Shown here: piece by piece, positions 40,601 to 50,849 of the stretch
How positions within the stretch are numbered: the first letter of the stretch is position 1
Layout of the letters: every line of letters begins with the position of its first letter
The notes under the pieces: model-generated
What the model saw: only the letters and a program-made list of their open reading frames with translations
Told to the model about the DNA's origin: nothing
The model's database searches: none
Made by a program: the position numbers and the translations under genes
DNA from: Ceratodon purpureus
Taxonomy: Eukaryota; Streptophyta; Bryopsida; Pseudoditrichales; Ditrichaceae
NCBI GenBank assembly: GCA_014871385.1
Contig: CM026423.1
Span: 23,111,067-23,175,066 of the forward strand
Direction: 5' to 3'
Length of the DNA stretch: 64,000 nt

Positions 40601-41083
40601 GGTCTGGGCTTCAAGGGCCAGGTTAGTATGAATTTCTCCTAAACTGAGTTTGGGGATAACTTGGTCCGCCGTGGTATGATATTGTTTGAGTTTATTTGAA
40701 TTAACTATAGTGGCATGGGTGTCGTAATATTCGTTGTTAACCAGTAGCACGGTGTTGTTGGGCAATACTAACTGAACACGGTATGGCCCATACCAGATGG
40801 ATTCGAACTTAGTTTTGCGGATTTTTGGGTCCCTCGGGCACCACAAAACTTGGTCGCCTTTTTGGAACAGGCGGGCTGGTTGCGAGGCTTGAAAATATTT
40901 TGCTCTAAGTGCTTGGCCATCTGTGATGTTTTTGATTGCCAGGGCACGAATTTCTTCCAAGTGATGTATGTCTTGGAGACGTGCAGCTAATACTTTGTGT
41001 GGAGAGTATTCGCGAGGGTTCATGGATTGGAACGTCGGGGCGATGTACTGCGTGGGTAACAGTGGCTGTGTCCCATAGACCAT
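37688..41083 (-). CDS. G2 integrase C-terminus and long extra ORF (fossil)
   Basis: A 1131-aa open frame. Its start matches the integrase C-terminal domain (KGDQVLWCPRDPKIRKTKFE, then YRVQLVLPNNTVLLVNNEY). From about residue 397 (near 39895) a different protein begins, with a globular domain (LSVLLLADRGEKINWGLIVD) similar in layout to the domain in the G1 LTR ORF. Then come a long coiled coil (repeated K/E/Q/A heptads), a proline-rich acidic stretch and a C-terminal zinc finger (VQCPACNKLLG...YQHARTYRSKH) that resembles the zf-XS finger of SGS3/IDN2-type RNA-silencing proteins. The extra ORF lies downstream of integrase, as in some Tat-lineage elements. Function unknown. Confidence 0.75.
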   Translation of the reverse strand: MVYGTQPLLPTQYIAPTFQSMNPREYSPHKVLAARLQDIHHLEEIRALAIKNITDGQALRAKYFQASQPARLFQKGDQVLWCPRDPKIRKTKFESIWYGPYRVQLVLPNNTVLLVNNEYYDTHATIVNSNKLKQYHTTADQVIPKLSLGEIHTNLALEAQTLTDSIPADDPMPAMDDTPAPVPTSLPDIHVSHIRVEVCPMKPSDQGIYPGYEPCLGTSPLPHPINCQNGFGKSNHPSCRERHDHLVPPTVQQSQVILQHHQLSRHGCPAQPLTYSHYSQAAQGNHGQQAHHRVFHPIAHHQLHNPRPQPPLSSASLPKPGPLVTSSSHPSCHTLRITRGQPPESFLLLPPPSSYPLCVERSFVSRNFFRSSSLSIRVVHLLFRGLEHSARLVLHTMESKKVDGPIYLPRMVREWKRKTDGAWLTRTNLIKYWTRIDGNVDVVRCQAFLTSMATRSKEEQFPAGMVDGILVQYSPRYLHAFFGWDGTGVTEWNSECATPRPNIAEAVGDVQPQPDGRYDVYALGSALQEPWFARMRGILSQVYFKNDCNRIHPDHLSVLLLADRGEKINWGLIVDDSFRVQLHGHRRRPDYQSPIGPFLTQYITKFLAYHRIHHQPPLMGTLLDVQREMAAMAARDAAAPGPSKRPRPSDPTPQEGGEIRTTYGPHAKEFQDQSLEMANCVKRMLQTIHTMEQEKIAAAASQGGFEDRVKRKTAKAIQAAQLQAKQTLGEIREEFRIQLGEANQTVANFRNQVANLELELTTAREQVDAVDKAKTLAEERAQRLEQQNAEALARCKTLNEALAHSTRTTTMEPGAAEEIAKLQRVRTETENAKANFEINKINWVQNAATLIATHAYRMLWENPASSAVLPQQFLDTCIDAAMVDLDLEQSENAWDFDMMSIEAIGQETDDIEENRDVPAADPLAHPAQVIQVQVPTLSLEPNEQPDRVHIPDVPTDTDDTPHTSPRLLEAAPISPRAPAPASHAGPSQPNSGVRTQLKSFREHKLALQSLEAENEMEGDGSEDSDAEEESEIAITEVKKYFAAHPNLVNRYANPEADNVQCPACNKLLGKTVFDIYQHARTYRSKHNLLHRGVAAAIAAIYGDQDPPRHHAQVPREETRPDRRPAGRRTRR

Positions 41084-41131
41084 CTCAAATGGGCTGAGAT
41101 TGGTGGCTGTTTTGGTCGCAACACGATACGC

Positions 41132-41542
41132 CTAGAGTGCAGCTGGAAGGCAGTCGTCCCAGTCCGCTTGGTTGGCGTGGATGAAACGCCGGAGCATGTT
41201 CAGAATAGTCTTGTTGGTGGACTCCGCTTGTCCGTTTCCTTGAGGATAGTACACGGTACTAGTACGGTGTTTGATTACATGTTTTTCCATGAGGTCCTCG
41301 ATGACGGCGTTGACAAAGTGTGTGCCTTGGTCAGACACGATCTCTAGTGGACACCCAAACCGGGTGATAATGTTATCATACAAGAAGGATGCCGTGACCA
41401 CCGCGGTGTTATTGCGAAGAGGCTTAGCCTCAACCCATTTGGTTGTGTAATCAGTGGCGACCAAAATATACTTGTAACCTTGGCGCGTTGCAGGGCGTAT
41501 GGGGCCAATGAAATCTAAACCCCATCTTTGGAATGGTCCCAA
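41132..41542 (-). CDS. G2 integrase catalytic core (fossil)
   Basis: Contains GLDFIGPIRPAT, ATDYTTKWVEAKPL, IVSDQGTHFVN and YYPQGNGQAESTNKTI, the ordered motifs of a Ty3-type integrase core. It lies between the RNase H/zinc region and the C-terminal frame on the same strand. Confidence 0.9.
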   Translation of the reverse strand: MGPFQRWGLDFIGPIRPATRQGYKYILVATDYTTKWVEAKPLRNNTAVVTASFLYDNIITRFGCPLEIVSDQGTHFVNAVIEDLMEKHVIKHRTSTVYYPQGNGQAESTNKTILNMLRRFIHANQADWDDCLPAAL

Positions 41543-41653
41543 AGGAGGTATGGATTTTAGAGGAACCTTCCCTTGAAATCGAAAATTCGTGGTCGATACC
41601 TGGCATGCATGGCAACTTTTGACGTAGGCGTGGACGTCGCGGTGGAGTGTGGG

Positions 41654-44600
41654 TCACCAGTACTTTGCCATCATTATTTTCTTGATGGTAGTATCAGGGC
41701 CTTGGTGACCACCGGCGGGTCCATCGTGGAGATGAGTGATGATCTGCTTTTGCTGGGTGGTCGGTACACATAGCCGGACCTCATGGTCTGGGCCGCGCCG
41801 GTAGAGCTGTCCGTGGACCACTGTATAGGGCAAGGTTGTCCTTACAAAATTGATCTTCCGAGTTCCTGTGAGGTGCGGAGGTGTGATCCCAGTGGTCAAG
41901 TAGCGCACTATTTCGCTGGTCCAATCATTGTGATCTTGGATGGTCAGTGCGGCAGCTTGGATATACAGCTCGTTAAAGGAGTCATCGATACCCTCCTCGG
42001 TGGTAGTGGTATCCCTGGACAAGTAATCGGCGACAATGTGGCGTTTGCCAGGTATGTATACTACTTCAAAATCATATTCCAATAGTATCATTATCCATCG
42101 GGCTACTCTGCCTGTAACTAGTGGTTGATTTACTAAGTATGATAAACTATGATGATCGACCATGAACTTGAACTTGTTGCCCAATAGGTAGTGTCGAAAT
42201 TTTTTCACTGCATATATCATAGCCAGAGCTTCCCTCTCGGTCGTGGAATAATTGCGTTCGGCTTGGTTGAGTAATCTACTGGCATAAGCTACAGGTTGAT
42301 CGTGCTTTCCGTTTAGATTTTGAGCTAACATTACTCCCACGGCGAGGTTAGATGCGTCGGTGTGGACGTGGAAAGGCTTGGTCCAGTCTGGGGCAATGAG
42401 GATCGGGGCATTAGAATACGCCAGTTTGATTTTTTCCAAGGCTTCCTGTGCCGCCGGTGTCCAATCTTTTGGGTAGGAGTACTTGGAATGGTTGAGTGCA
42501 GTGATTGGGGCAGTTATGTGCGCCAATTTTTCGATATATATCCTATTGAACTGTGAAAGTCCTAGGAGGCGTTGCACACCCTTTTGGTCCTTGGGTGGTG
42601 TCATGTCCAAGATGTCCTTGATCTTGGAAGGGTCAGGCAATTTGCCATATTTGCAGACAATGTAACCAAGGATTACCCCGGCGAAAAATAAAAACATGCA
42701 TTTGTCGGCATTTAAGCTGACACCGTTAGCTCTGCATGCATCGAATATTTGCCGAAGATGGGCGACATGGTTTTTCATTTGTCCATAGACGGTACCATCA
42801 TCCAAATAGATTCTAAAGAACCGTTTTAGGTACGGACGGAATATGAGTTCCATAACTCTTTGGAAAGTCATGGGAGCATTTTTGGCTCCAAACGGCATTC
42901 GTTCGAATTGGTACGGTCCCCACTCCGTAGAAAAGGCCGTCTTGTTTTTGTCTTGTTCGGCCATGGCGACTTGGTAATACCCTGAGAAATAGTCAAGGAA
43001 GGAGTACATTTCGTGACCTGCAACCTCGTCTATGATTTCTTCCATATATGGTAAGGGATAGTGATCCTTCTTGGTGGCCGCATTGAGTTTCCTAAAATCC
43101 ACGCAAATGCGCAGTGCGCTGTTTTTTTTAGGAATGATAACCATGAGAGACAGCCATGGTGCCGCATCGACGGGGGAAATAAATTTTGCTTTGAGTAACT
43201 TGTCCAATTCCTCTTTGACTCGAGAAGCATAATTTGGATTCATACGGTAACGCCGCTGCTGGACAGGGGTGGCATTGGGCACCAAGTCGATAGTATGCTC
43301 AGCTAACGTCTTGGGTATGCCTTTGAGGTCTTCATGGTTCCAAGCAAATATATCTTGGTATTCATGAAACAATGCTATAGCTTCTGCCTTGATATTGATT
43401 GGAGCATCGGCATTGATTTTTATGAATTTAGGTTTATCCTTGGTGCCAAGGTTTACTAATTCTACAGTTTCTTTGGCACCATGGGTCCAGCCAGTGACGA
43501 CTTCTTTCTCCAGGGCGCGGAATGCTGGCGTGGAGTTGATGGTAACAGTCCCTGGTGTTTCTTTGGAGAACCGGGGTGGCAGGTCAAGTTTTTCTGGTGC
43601 TGTGACCAAGCTGGCCAAGTGAATTTCCGCCAGGGGTATTAGATTGGGATTGGCGTGGAGAACCAAGGTTTCTTGGTCTTGTGACAGGCCCTTCACCCAG
43701 TTTGTTCCGGCTCTGTGGCGAATCTGGGCAGCCTTGGCTCTGGTGATACAGCTATCCACCGGTATGATTACAGTCTTGCCTTGGCGGTGTATGCGGATTT
43801 GGTTTCGAGACCAATCATGAATGGCATTCATATCTCGGAGCCAAGGTCGTCCTAGGATGACTGGAAAGTTGCTGCTATTTGGCATGTCGATGATAACGAA
43901 GGTAGCAGGGGTAGACACTCCATGGGTAGTAATGGCGACAGTGGCCAGAATACCAAGGGGTGTGACTGGATCGTCGTTGGCCATGCGTAATATAAATTTG
44001 GCAGTTTTGGGCTGGGGTAATCCGAGGTGTCTTCGTAAGTGGTCGCTCATGACATTCACTCCGGAGCCTCCATCGACCAACACATTGGTGAGCTCATGGT
44101 GTCCCAGTTGTAAGTGTATAACCGCGGCGTCCGGGTCCAAAGTGGTAGCATTGACTTCGATGACAGTTGGATCGTTCGTGGATTCTGGTGTATTGGCCTG
44201 TTGCAAATACTTTTGGAGTTCTGGGCTTAGTTGTAATAATTTGGACAAAGTAATGATTACATTTGTATCTTCCAAAATATGTTGTATGTCTGGTTTTATC
44301 GTGGTCATTTCCAAGCCCCTTTGCAGGTCTTTTCGAATGTTGTGTAATCGGTCCCAGTGGTCTGTAGGAAACGGTTTCCGATGTTCCACGACATGGTCAT
44401 CCAAGGTAGCTTTGGCTCGGGTGGTGACTGCGGCGGCACTGATAGTGGCAACGTTGGTCTCGGTGCCGTGGACTTCCGTAAGAGTCACCCCTCCTCTACG
44501 ATTGGGCATGGGGTTTTTGTGTTGTTCCATGGTTGGTGCCGTGGCTCGATGTTGCTCTGGGTTACTGGAATGCTGAGCCCAGCGTTGTCGAAGTTGTGGG

Positions 44601-45685
44601 CATTGTCCCCTCCGATGGTTAGGAGACCCACACTCCCAACAAGTATCATTGCGTCCAGGCTGGAAGGCATCCACATTAATTTCCTCGGTATACATTGCTG
44701 CAGTGGTTGGCCTTGGTCGCCGGGCATCGTCTGTCCTAGCTGTCCCCGTCGCAAACCAACAGCGCCCACTATGGACCTTGCCGCAAGTACTGCAGACTGT
44801 AGGAGCGGGGCAGATCTCAGTTCGCGAAACCGGTAGGGGCAGCAACGGCGCCTGAGTTCGATTAAGGGCACCAAGCTCTCGGCTAATGTCATTTGCTGCG
44901 TTAAGTATTTCACTCAGCGTCTTAACGCCACGGATAACTATTCCCTGCTGTATCCAAGGCAATAGTCCCTTTTTAAACCATTCGCATAAGTAGTCTTCTT
45001 CAGGCCGTTGGCTGAGTTTGTCTGATAATTGTTTAAAGCGGTCGTAGAACTTGTCTACAGGCTCATTTCTCTCCTGAGTGATACTACCTAAAGCGCGGAG
45101 TATCTCGGCGCTGGTTTTTAATTTTCGGAATTTATGGAGGAAGCTCCGCTCCATGTCTTCCCAGGTGGCGTGGGGGTGATCTGTCTCAAAGTCTATATAC
45201 CAATTAATGTGGTTTCCTTGGAGCGTGGTGCCGAAGATATTCTGCAGGTCTACGGAGCTCAGTATACCATTCGTGCGAGCAATTACTTTGAATCTCCGTA
45301 TGTGCCAGTCGGGATCTCCGGTCTCGTCAAACACTGGGTATGGTATTTTGGGAAACTTGGTGACTCGGTCGTGGTCTCCCCCACTCTGCGTCGTGGCCGC
45401 TGTGCGGTTCTCTCTGGGTAGAGTAGTGGACCGCAAGGGCTCCAAGGGTGCTTCCAAATCTGTAGGTGTGGCGTGATTTGCCGCATTTGTGGTTGAGCCA
45501 TGGAGATTTTGATATTGCATACTCAACATTTCGAGTTTGGCATTCGTGGCTTCATTCCTGGCAGCCAAGGCTGTCATTTGGTCTTTTAGGAATTGTAGCA
45601 ATTCTTTCGTGGGGTCAGGGTCCTCCTGTTGCAAAGCATCTTCTGCTTCATTGATTCGTTCGAGAGGCAATTTTCTGGGAGGCAT
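41654..45685 (-). CDS. G2 gag-protease-RT-RNase H polyprotein (fossil)
   Basis: 1343-aa frame starting 84 bp after the 5' LTR. Order: gag domain (residues about 110-290), a CCHC knuckle (CWECGSPNHRRGQC), aspartic protease (VLVDGGSGVNVMS), reverse transcriptase (RICVDFRKLNAATKKDHYPL, YLDD box), RNase H (FHVHTDASNLAVGVML) and the beginning of the integrase zinc region. Gag and pol are in one frame, unlike G1 where they are separate. Confidence 0.94.
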   Translation of the reverse strand: MPPRKLPLERINEAEDALQQEDPDPTKELLQFLKDQMTALAARNEATNAKLEMLSMQYQNLHGSTTNAANHATPTDLEAPLEPLRSTTLPRENRTAATTQSGGDHDRVTKFPKIPYPVFDETGDPDWHIRRFKVIARTNGILSSVDLQNIFGTTLQGNHINWYIDFETDHPHATWEDMERSFLHKFRKLKTSAEILRALGSITQERNEPVDKFYDRFKQLSDKLSQRPEEDYLCEWFKKGLLPWIQQGIVIRGVKTLSEILNAANDISRELGALNRTQAPLLPLPVSRTEICPAPTVCSTCGKVHSGRCWFATGTARTDDARRPRPTTAAMYTEEINVDAFQPGRNDTCWECGSPNHRRGQCPQLRQRWAQHSSNPEQHRATAPTMEQHKNPMPNRRGGVTLTEVHGTETNVATISAAAVTTRAKATLDDHVVEHRKPFPTDHWDRLHNIRKDLQRGLEMTTIKPDIQHILEDTNVIITLSKLLQLSPELQKYLQQANTPESTNDPTVIEVNATTLDPDAAVIHLQLGHHELTNVLVDGGSGVNVMSDHLRRHLGLPQPKTAKFILRMANDDPVTPLGILATVAITTHGVSTPATFVIIDMPNSSNFPVILGRPWLRDMNAIHDWSRNQIRIHRQGKTVIIPVDSCITRAKAAQIRHRAGTNWVKGLSQDQETLVLHANPNLIPLAEIHLASLVTAPEKLDLPPRFSKETPGTVTINSTPAFRALEKEVVTGWTHGAKETVELVNLGTKDKPKFIKINADAPINIKAEAIALFHEYQDIFAWNHEDLKGIPKTLAEHTIDLVPNATPVQQRRYRMNPNYASRVKEELDKLLKAKFISPVDAAPWLSLMVIIPKKNSALRICVDFRKLNAATKKDHYPLPYMEEIIDEVAGHEMYSFLDYFSGYYQVAMAEQDKNKTAFSTEWGPYQFERMPFGAKNAPMTFQRVMELIFRPYLKRFFRIYLDDGTVYGQMKNHVAHLRQIFDACRANGVSLNADKCMFLFFAGVILGYIVCKYGKLPDPSKIKDILDMTPPKDQKGVQRLLGLSQFNRIYIEKLAHITAPITALNHSKYSYPKDWTPAAQEALEKIKLAYSNAPILIAPDWTKPFHVHTDASNLAVGVMLAQNLNGKHDQPVAYASRLLNQAERNYSTTEREALAMIYAVKKFRHYLLGNKFKFMVDHHSLSYLVNQPLVTGRVARWIMILLEYDFEVVYIPGKRHIVADYLSRDTTTTEEGIDDSFNELYIQAAALTIQDHNDWTSEIVRYLTTGITPPHLTGTRKINFVRTTLPYTVVHGQLYRRGPDHEVRLCVPTTQQKQIITHLHDGPAGGHQGPDTTIKKIMMAKYW

Positions 45686-45768
45686 GGTGATAGTATTGGG
45701 ACGTGGTCCTTTTGATGTCCAATTTACCCGTGGATCTCAACTTTCCATCCCCAGCATGGTCGCCAAAA

Positions 45769-46555
45769 TGTTGGCAGGGATTCAGTGATGGAGTTCTGAG
45801 ATCTAGGGGTAAACAAATGGGGGCAGGGAGGTAGTTTTTCTAGGTTGTTAGGTGAGACTAAGGCAGTCGAGGAATCAAAATACCTTGTGACTAAGTGAAC
45901 ATTTTACTAAAGAGGAACTGAACTAGCTTGGGGGAAAATATAACAGAATAAGACCGTTCAGGGAGCCATGGCGGTTGAGGTCTCAGGACCTGGACAGCCA
46001 ACTACCTAGGCTGGACTACGAGGTCCGAGCACAGCAGTATGGCGGGTAGACCGTGGAGTCCTTGGCGATTAAAACAGAGCAAGCAGGCGTCCTTCCAAGC
46101 AATCCTATGGTGATCTAAACAATAACGTTCATGAAACTCATAGTAAACAAACAGATAGAGACCATAACCAAAGCTTTTAGCACACTGCTTTGTATTCAGT
46201 AAAGAGAGAGACACAGAGTCTGAATACAAGATTAAAGAGCTGTGAGTCTAGTCAAGTAGGAGAGGGAAAATGACTTAAGGTCTCGGCTGTGAGTCTGGCT
46301 CGTACAAAGCTAATCACCGCAACTACAACATAACCAGAAGTCCCCACTACGATTTCTACACTGTGCTTTATACTTTATGCTAATCCGCTAATTCCGGTGG
46401 CCACAACTAGTGTCACCGTTTTCCTCAGTCGACTTGGTACGGTGCTCTGCTCCTTGGCTCCTTGTTTCTCTTGGTAACTGCTCCTAACTCCCTATCGTGT
46501 CTTGGATTTACTGTTCCCCGCCTCCTTGTTCGCCATGGTGTCTGGGCAGGTAACA
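45769..46555 (-). repeat. G2 LTR (5' in element orientation)
   Basis: 787 bp. The primer-binding region next to it reads TGGCGACCATGCTGGGGATG on the minus strand; I do not assign the tRNA. The relic at 59.5 kb shares this site. Confidence 0.93.
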
Positions 46556-46799
46556 GGCGTACAAAAACAAGGCCCCGGCCTTGGAAAAACGTCCAGCTTA
46601 AATACTAAAACCTATCGATTCCTAAAGCGACCAAGTGGCCCATCGAGATCCAGAAATTCCGGATCTTGGATCCGGGAATCCCGGACCGGTGGCCGCCTTC
46701 TATTCCTAGTTACTGCCGCTATCTATCCGGATTGGCAGCCGGGTGCACTTGAGCCCCATCGTTAATCGCTGCCATTTTATCCGGTCCCTATCCTAACTT

Positions 46800-48665
46800 C
46801 TACTCCTTGTGCTTATCGAACCGGGGACTGTGCCGGGTTCCGTCCATCCGTTCCTTCTTTTGTACCCTCTTCAGCTTCTTCAACGAGGGGCCTTCTTCCG
46901 GAGCATCAGATGCCGACGGTTCACTGGACTTCCGGGATCGTTCTGCTTGAACCGCCGGGGATGGAGATCGTGCCGCCACCGGAACTGCGCTGAGATCCAC
47001 CTGGAGCTTTTCCGGAGATCCCTGTACCGGCATAAGGCCTTCCGGTGGTGGTCTTTGGTCCGGTTCCAAAGAGATGTTTCCGGGGTTAACAGTCTCGATT
47101 CCAGCCAAATTGGGCAGAGTGTGCAGACTGCTCAAGGTATCCGGGATAGGATCCTCCAGCGGATGTCCTACCTCCTGTTGGACTGACCGGATGGTCGACC
47201 GTATCGGAGAGGCTGGAGGTGGCACCGGCGCCGGTTCCCTTGGTGGGGACGGTGGTCTGGGCTCCTCCCGATCTGCCGGTGGCTCTGATGACGGACCGGC
47301 CTCTGCGGAACTGAGGATCTCCACTAGGTTCTTCATTTGCAACCAAGTGTCCTTCATCACTTGCGTCCGGTCGTGCATGAACCTTATAATCTTCTTGACA
47401 GTCGGATCCGGCTGACGGGTCAAGAAGGCTTGGTAAACGGCGCACTGATTGGCCACATCCACCGGAAGGGCTAAAGTGGCCTTGATCTCGACGACCGACC
47501 GGATGGCCTCGGCTGCCCGGTCACGGGCGCCACTGTAATCCTTCCGGGCATCAAGCACCTCCTACTCGAGCTTCTAATTCCTCTCCCGGTACTTCTCTAG
47601 CCGGTCCATGTGCTTGTTCTGGAGACTGGCCAAGTCCCGGTGCTTGCGAAGAATACTCAGGCATTCCTCCAACCGGTCCGATCCCGTAAGGGCAATTACC
47701 TCCGTAGCCAACCGGCCCTCCGTCTGCCTAGTCGACTGTAGGAACCGAGCATACGTCGTCATCTGTTCTGAAAGGTTAACTAAGTCCTGGCACGGGTCCC
47801 CGGTGTGCTCCGGTGGCCCGGTGGGCTTTTGGACTTCCGTGTTTAAGGTTCGCTTGGCCGGGGTGGGAGTCCGAGGTGATCCGGATGGCTGTCCCTTCTC
47901 CGGGCTGGGACGGGGTCTCTTAGCCGGTGTGGGGGAGACCTCGATAACATCATCATCATCGTCCTGATCGGATACCTTTTCCGGTTCGGCGTACTGCTGT
48001 ATGCTCTTGATTTCATCGTACTCCCGGATCTCCTTAGGGCTCAACAGCCCCTTGTGACGGTAGAGGTGAATGAGGAAAGACGGAAGGCAGGTGGTCTGCT
48101 TCTTGGTCTTCCGGAGATTGGCTACCTGCCGGTCGACTATCGTCTTCATCATGAGGCCCCAGTCTACCGTGAATTCACCGATCATGGCCCCAATGAAAAC
48201 GGACGCCCACTTGATGGTTATCCGTTTGGGCTTTTCCGGATGGAAAATAGGGTTCATAAACCCTACGACTCTCCGGGCCTCCGGATTCGTGATGTCTTCC
48301 AGCTCCCATCCTTCTCTCGGGTCTCCGGACCCCTTGAGATACCCCCATATAAAATCCCGGGTCTCCGGTGTCGAGACCTCTTCAGAGTTCTTGAAACCAT
48401 ACGTCTCCCTCCAGAGTTGTGCCGTCCACTTCTCCGGCTCTCCCCGGATGGTTCCTCGATTCTCAGGATTCTTGACGAGGATCTGCTGGGCCGGAAGGGC
48501 ATGTTTCCAACCCCATGCCTTGTCCAGTAGGACCTCACAGCTCAAGGCTTCTAAGGCGGTCCGGAGGAGCTCCTGCTCCTCCTCGTCTGCCGGCAGCAAC
48601 GGCATGACCCGTTGTACCCTAAACAACTGTCCTTCCTCCGCCGGTTCCTTCCCCTTTCTACCCAT
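46800..48665 (-). pseudogene. LTR-encoded ORF in the G1-a 5' LTR (fossil)
   Basis: Same protein family as 26921-28789, starting MGRKGKEPAEEGQLF at 48665 and ending in basic clusters at 46800. Here it is broken about once. The G1-b LTR shares the same overall state, which fits a recent common source. Confidence 0.85.
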
Positions 48666-48867
48666 TCTGCTAAGTCCTCCTCACCGTCACTCCGGTAACA
48701 CCTGCACGCACGATCCTCACCACAATCCCTCACCTAACGGAAACACTTCCGTCTCACCGTCTCTCTCCTATCGTCCAACCCTAACTGCGCCCTTCGCCGT
48801 GGAACCCAAGGACCCAGCGCGCCACAAAATGACAAAAAGAAAGGAGGAGCACGGCTGCTCTTCCTCC

Positions 48868-48874
48868 TTTTATA
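48868..48874 (-). promoter_or_regulatory. LTR TATA box (G1-a 5' LTR)
   Basis: TATAAAA on the minus strand, in the same position relative to LTR start and LTR ORF as in the other copies. As the 5' LTR copy it would be the promoter of the whole element. Confidence 0.7.
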
Positions 48875-49818
48875 CCTGCCCTCACGCCCACCCGTTCGTA
48901 GCTCATCATGACAGACGGTCGTAGCCTTTCATCATTGGACGGTCGCGACCGGCGGCGCTTTAATGGTTGCAGCCATTCTCCCCCTCGTGCGTTGTACCTT
49001 TCGGTGGTTATCCTTAAGTCTGCAGTGTCAGGGTTCTGTCATACGGACGGTGCTCCCTCTCCTTCACCGCAGACGACCGGATCTCACCCGGCTGACCTTC
49101 CGGTTCTCTTATTTATTCGGCCAACCGCCTTAACCGGTCGTTTCACTTATCTAAGTAGTACTTCCGTATTCCTAACACAAAATTTTTAAATTTTTATCCT
49201 TTTCCTACCGGATTTAGTATTCCGGTGTGTCAACCGTGGAAACCACTTTCCACACAGAGGAAACCCTAAACCGCCCTTGAACTCATGAACAAGAGTTATC
49301 CCACAGCATACAAGCTAAACTACAGCACCAAGCATAATCTTTAATTTGCAAGCAACAGCATGCTACAGCAAAGACGCAACAGTGTGCTGCATGGGCGATG
49401 AGAGGAACCAACGAGAGAGACGATGACGTGGACAAATCAAGAGGTGGCGGCGCCTTCATGGCATGGCGGCCCGGGAAAACAGGATCTGTTGAAAACAACG
49501 AGGCAGTAGTTATGACAGATACCATGTACATCATATATTCATGTGTACATTTTGTACAAGTAGCACGCAGGAACACGTCGAAGGTCAAGTAACGAAAAAA
49601 TGACAATTCTCTTTATTTGAGAGAAGGCCATTGTAGAAATGTATGCCGCCGTCGGAAATCATGCCTCTGATTACAAAAAATCATAATTTTCCACTTCGTA
49701 TTCCGTTGCAACTGAAACCAACACTTACTTCCATGTACAGACCAAATTAACTATGTACTTGTAAAATCGGGGATAGATTCCAATAGGCTATTCCTTATTA
49801 TCTCCTTTGCAGAAAACA

Positions 49819-49936
49819 AAAAGTGAATCAGAGCTTTTGATGTTGAAGAATTTTGTACTTTTCTCATATATGAGTACGAAAAGTGAATCAGAGCTTTTGA
49901 TGTTGAAGAATTTTGTACTTTTCTCATATATGAGTA
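49819..49936. repeat. 60-bp tandem duplication
   Basis: Two near-identical 60-bp units, each with AAAAGTGAATCAGAGC followed by TTTTGATGTTGAAG and ending CTCATATATGAGTA. The identity indicates a very recent duplication. Confidence 0.97.
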
Positions 49937-50849
49937 GTGTGTGACTTTTTTGTACTAGTGCACAATAGTACTAATTGAACGCACTTAACTTGCTTTTCTA
50001 ACTGATTCAATAATGCACATGAGATCTCTACATATGTAGTATTTGGAAAAACAAAACAAAACCAAAGGTAAAAGCTTCTGAGTACAGGTAATTGCAAGTA
50101 CAAATTCATGCCTTCAATGTATATTGTACTGTGACTCAAAAAGTACATTCGTCTAGCATACTTCCACCCCCTTGACCAACTCTCTCCTAATCCGGGAGGA
50201 TAGGCCACGTGGCGTGCACAACAGCCCCTTCTCAAAAGGAAAATTCCGCCTTCATGACCCCACACACGCCCCTCCACGTCACTATGACCTCCACGCCCCT
50301 CCACATTTATGTAAATATGAACTTAATCTTCTTTGAACTTAAATGTAAACACATTTATGTAAATAAAAATTAGTCTTCTTTGACATGCATCAAAACCCCT
50401 AAAATCCATAATGCAAAAAACCTAAGAAAAAAAATTTAGAGTGTGTCAACCTAGTCAAAAAGCTTGTCAAAAAAGTTTGTTTTTGAATTTCAATTGTTAT
50501 AACCTTCTAATCTCTACGGTTGATTATATTGAAAAATTTTGAGCTGTCTATTACAATAATCTAGTTGAAGATCTTATGGTTATAATTAGAAAGTAATGAT
50601 TTTTTAGTCATTCATGATTTTTACATTGGAAATTTCAAATGACAGCTTTGGAGCAATTTTTGGTGAAACATAGTTAAGGAATTTTAGGGATTAAGCAAAT
50701 ATTCGCTATTACAATCTTGTTTTAGTGCATGTTTCACACTACATTCATGATTAGGGTAAAATCAATATTAAAATTATATACATATAATTTTGTATATATA
50801 TGTACAAAGATACATATAGTTGTATACTACTAGAACAGATGTAAAAAAC

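Larger units (their letters stand above)
36857..46555 (-). mobile_element. G2: young Ty3/gypsy retroelement nested in the G1-a 5' LTR
   Basis: 9699 bp with two 787-bp LTRs (36857-37643 and 45769-46555), starting TGTTGGC and ending TAACA on the plus strand. It is flanked by the duplication GGCGT (36852-36856 and 46556-46560). The LTRs differ at roughly eight to ten positions, about 1%, so insertion was recent (under about a million years if usual plant rates apply). Order on the minus strand: LTR, gag-protease-RT-RNase H, integrase, a long extra ORF, LTR. The internal region looks nearly whole, with about two breaks. Confidence 0.93.
1..49254 (-). mobile_element. G1-a: Ty3/gypsy LTR retroelement with 3.5-kb LTRs, broken by nested insertions
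   Basis: Minus-strand Ty3-type element that begins left of the window. Read on the minus strand the order is 5' LTR (49254 to 36038), primer-binding site, gag, protease/reverse transcriptase/RNase H, integrase, polypurine tract, 3' LTR (30172 to 29450, then 981 to 1 and beyond). Both LTR ends are seen as TGTGGAAAG...CGTGCTACA on the minus strand. The 5' LTR is 3513 bp once the nested G2 element is subtracted, and the visible 3' LTR portion agrees with that length. It is a fossil: MULE-A (28.5 kb) lies in one LTR and G2 (9.7 kb) in the other, and the internal region has about one or two further breaks. By eye the two LTRs differ by a few percent, so it is older than G2 but not ancient. Confidence 0.9.
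36038..49254 (-). repeat. G1-a 5' LTR, split by G2
   Basis: 3513 bp of LTR in two pieces, 36038-36856 and 46561-49254, interrupted by G2 and its 5-bp duplication. The outer end at 49254 adjoins CAGAGGAAAC. The other flank of G1-a lies outside the window, so its target duplication cannot be checked. Confidence 0.92.

Noticed and set aside
48070-48924. Plus-strand 284-aa open frame (also 62290-63144, 520-1116 and 28191-28466) starting MRKDGRQV
   Set aside because: It is the antisense shadow of the LTR ORF. The minus strand carries the conserved protein with domain-like structure, and the plus-strand frame is kept only because LTR copies are nearly identical.
49258-49275. Telomere-like AAACCCTAAA at the outer edge of G1-a
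   Set aside because: A single partial unit; no tandem telomeric repeat.
50204-50213. G-box GCCACGTGGC as a promoter element
   Set aside because: A perfect 10-bp palindrome, but no supported gene or TATA box is placed suitably near it.
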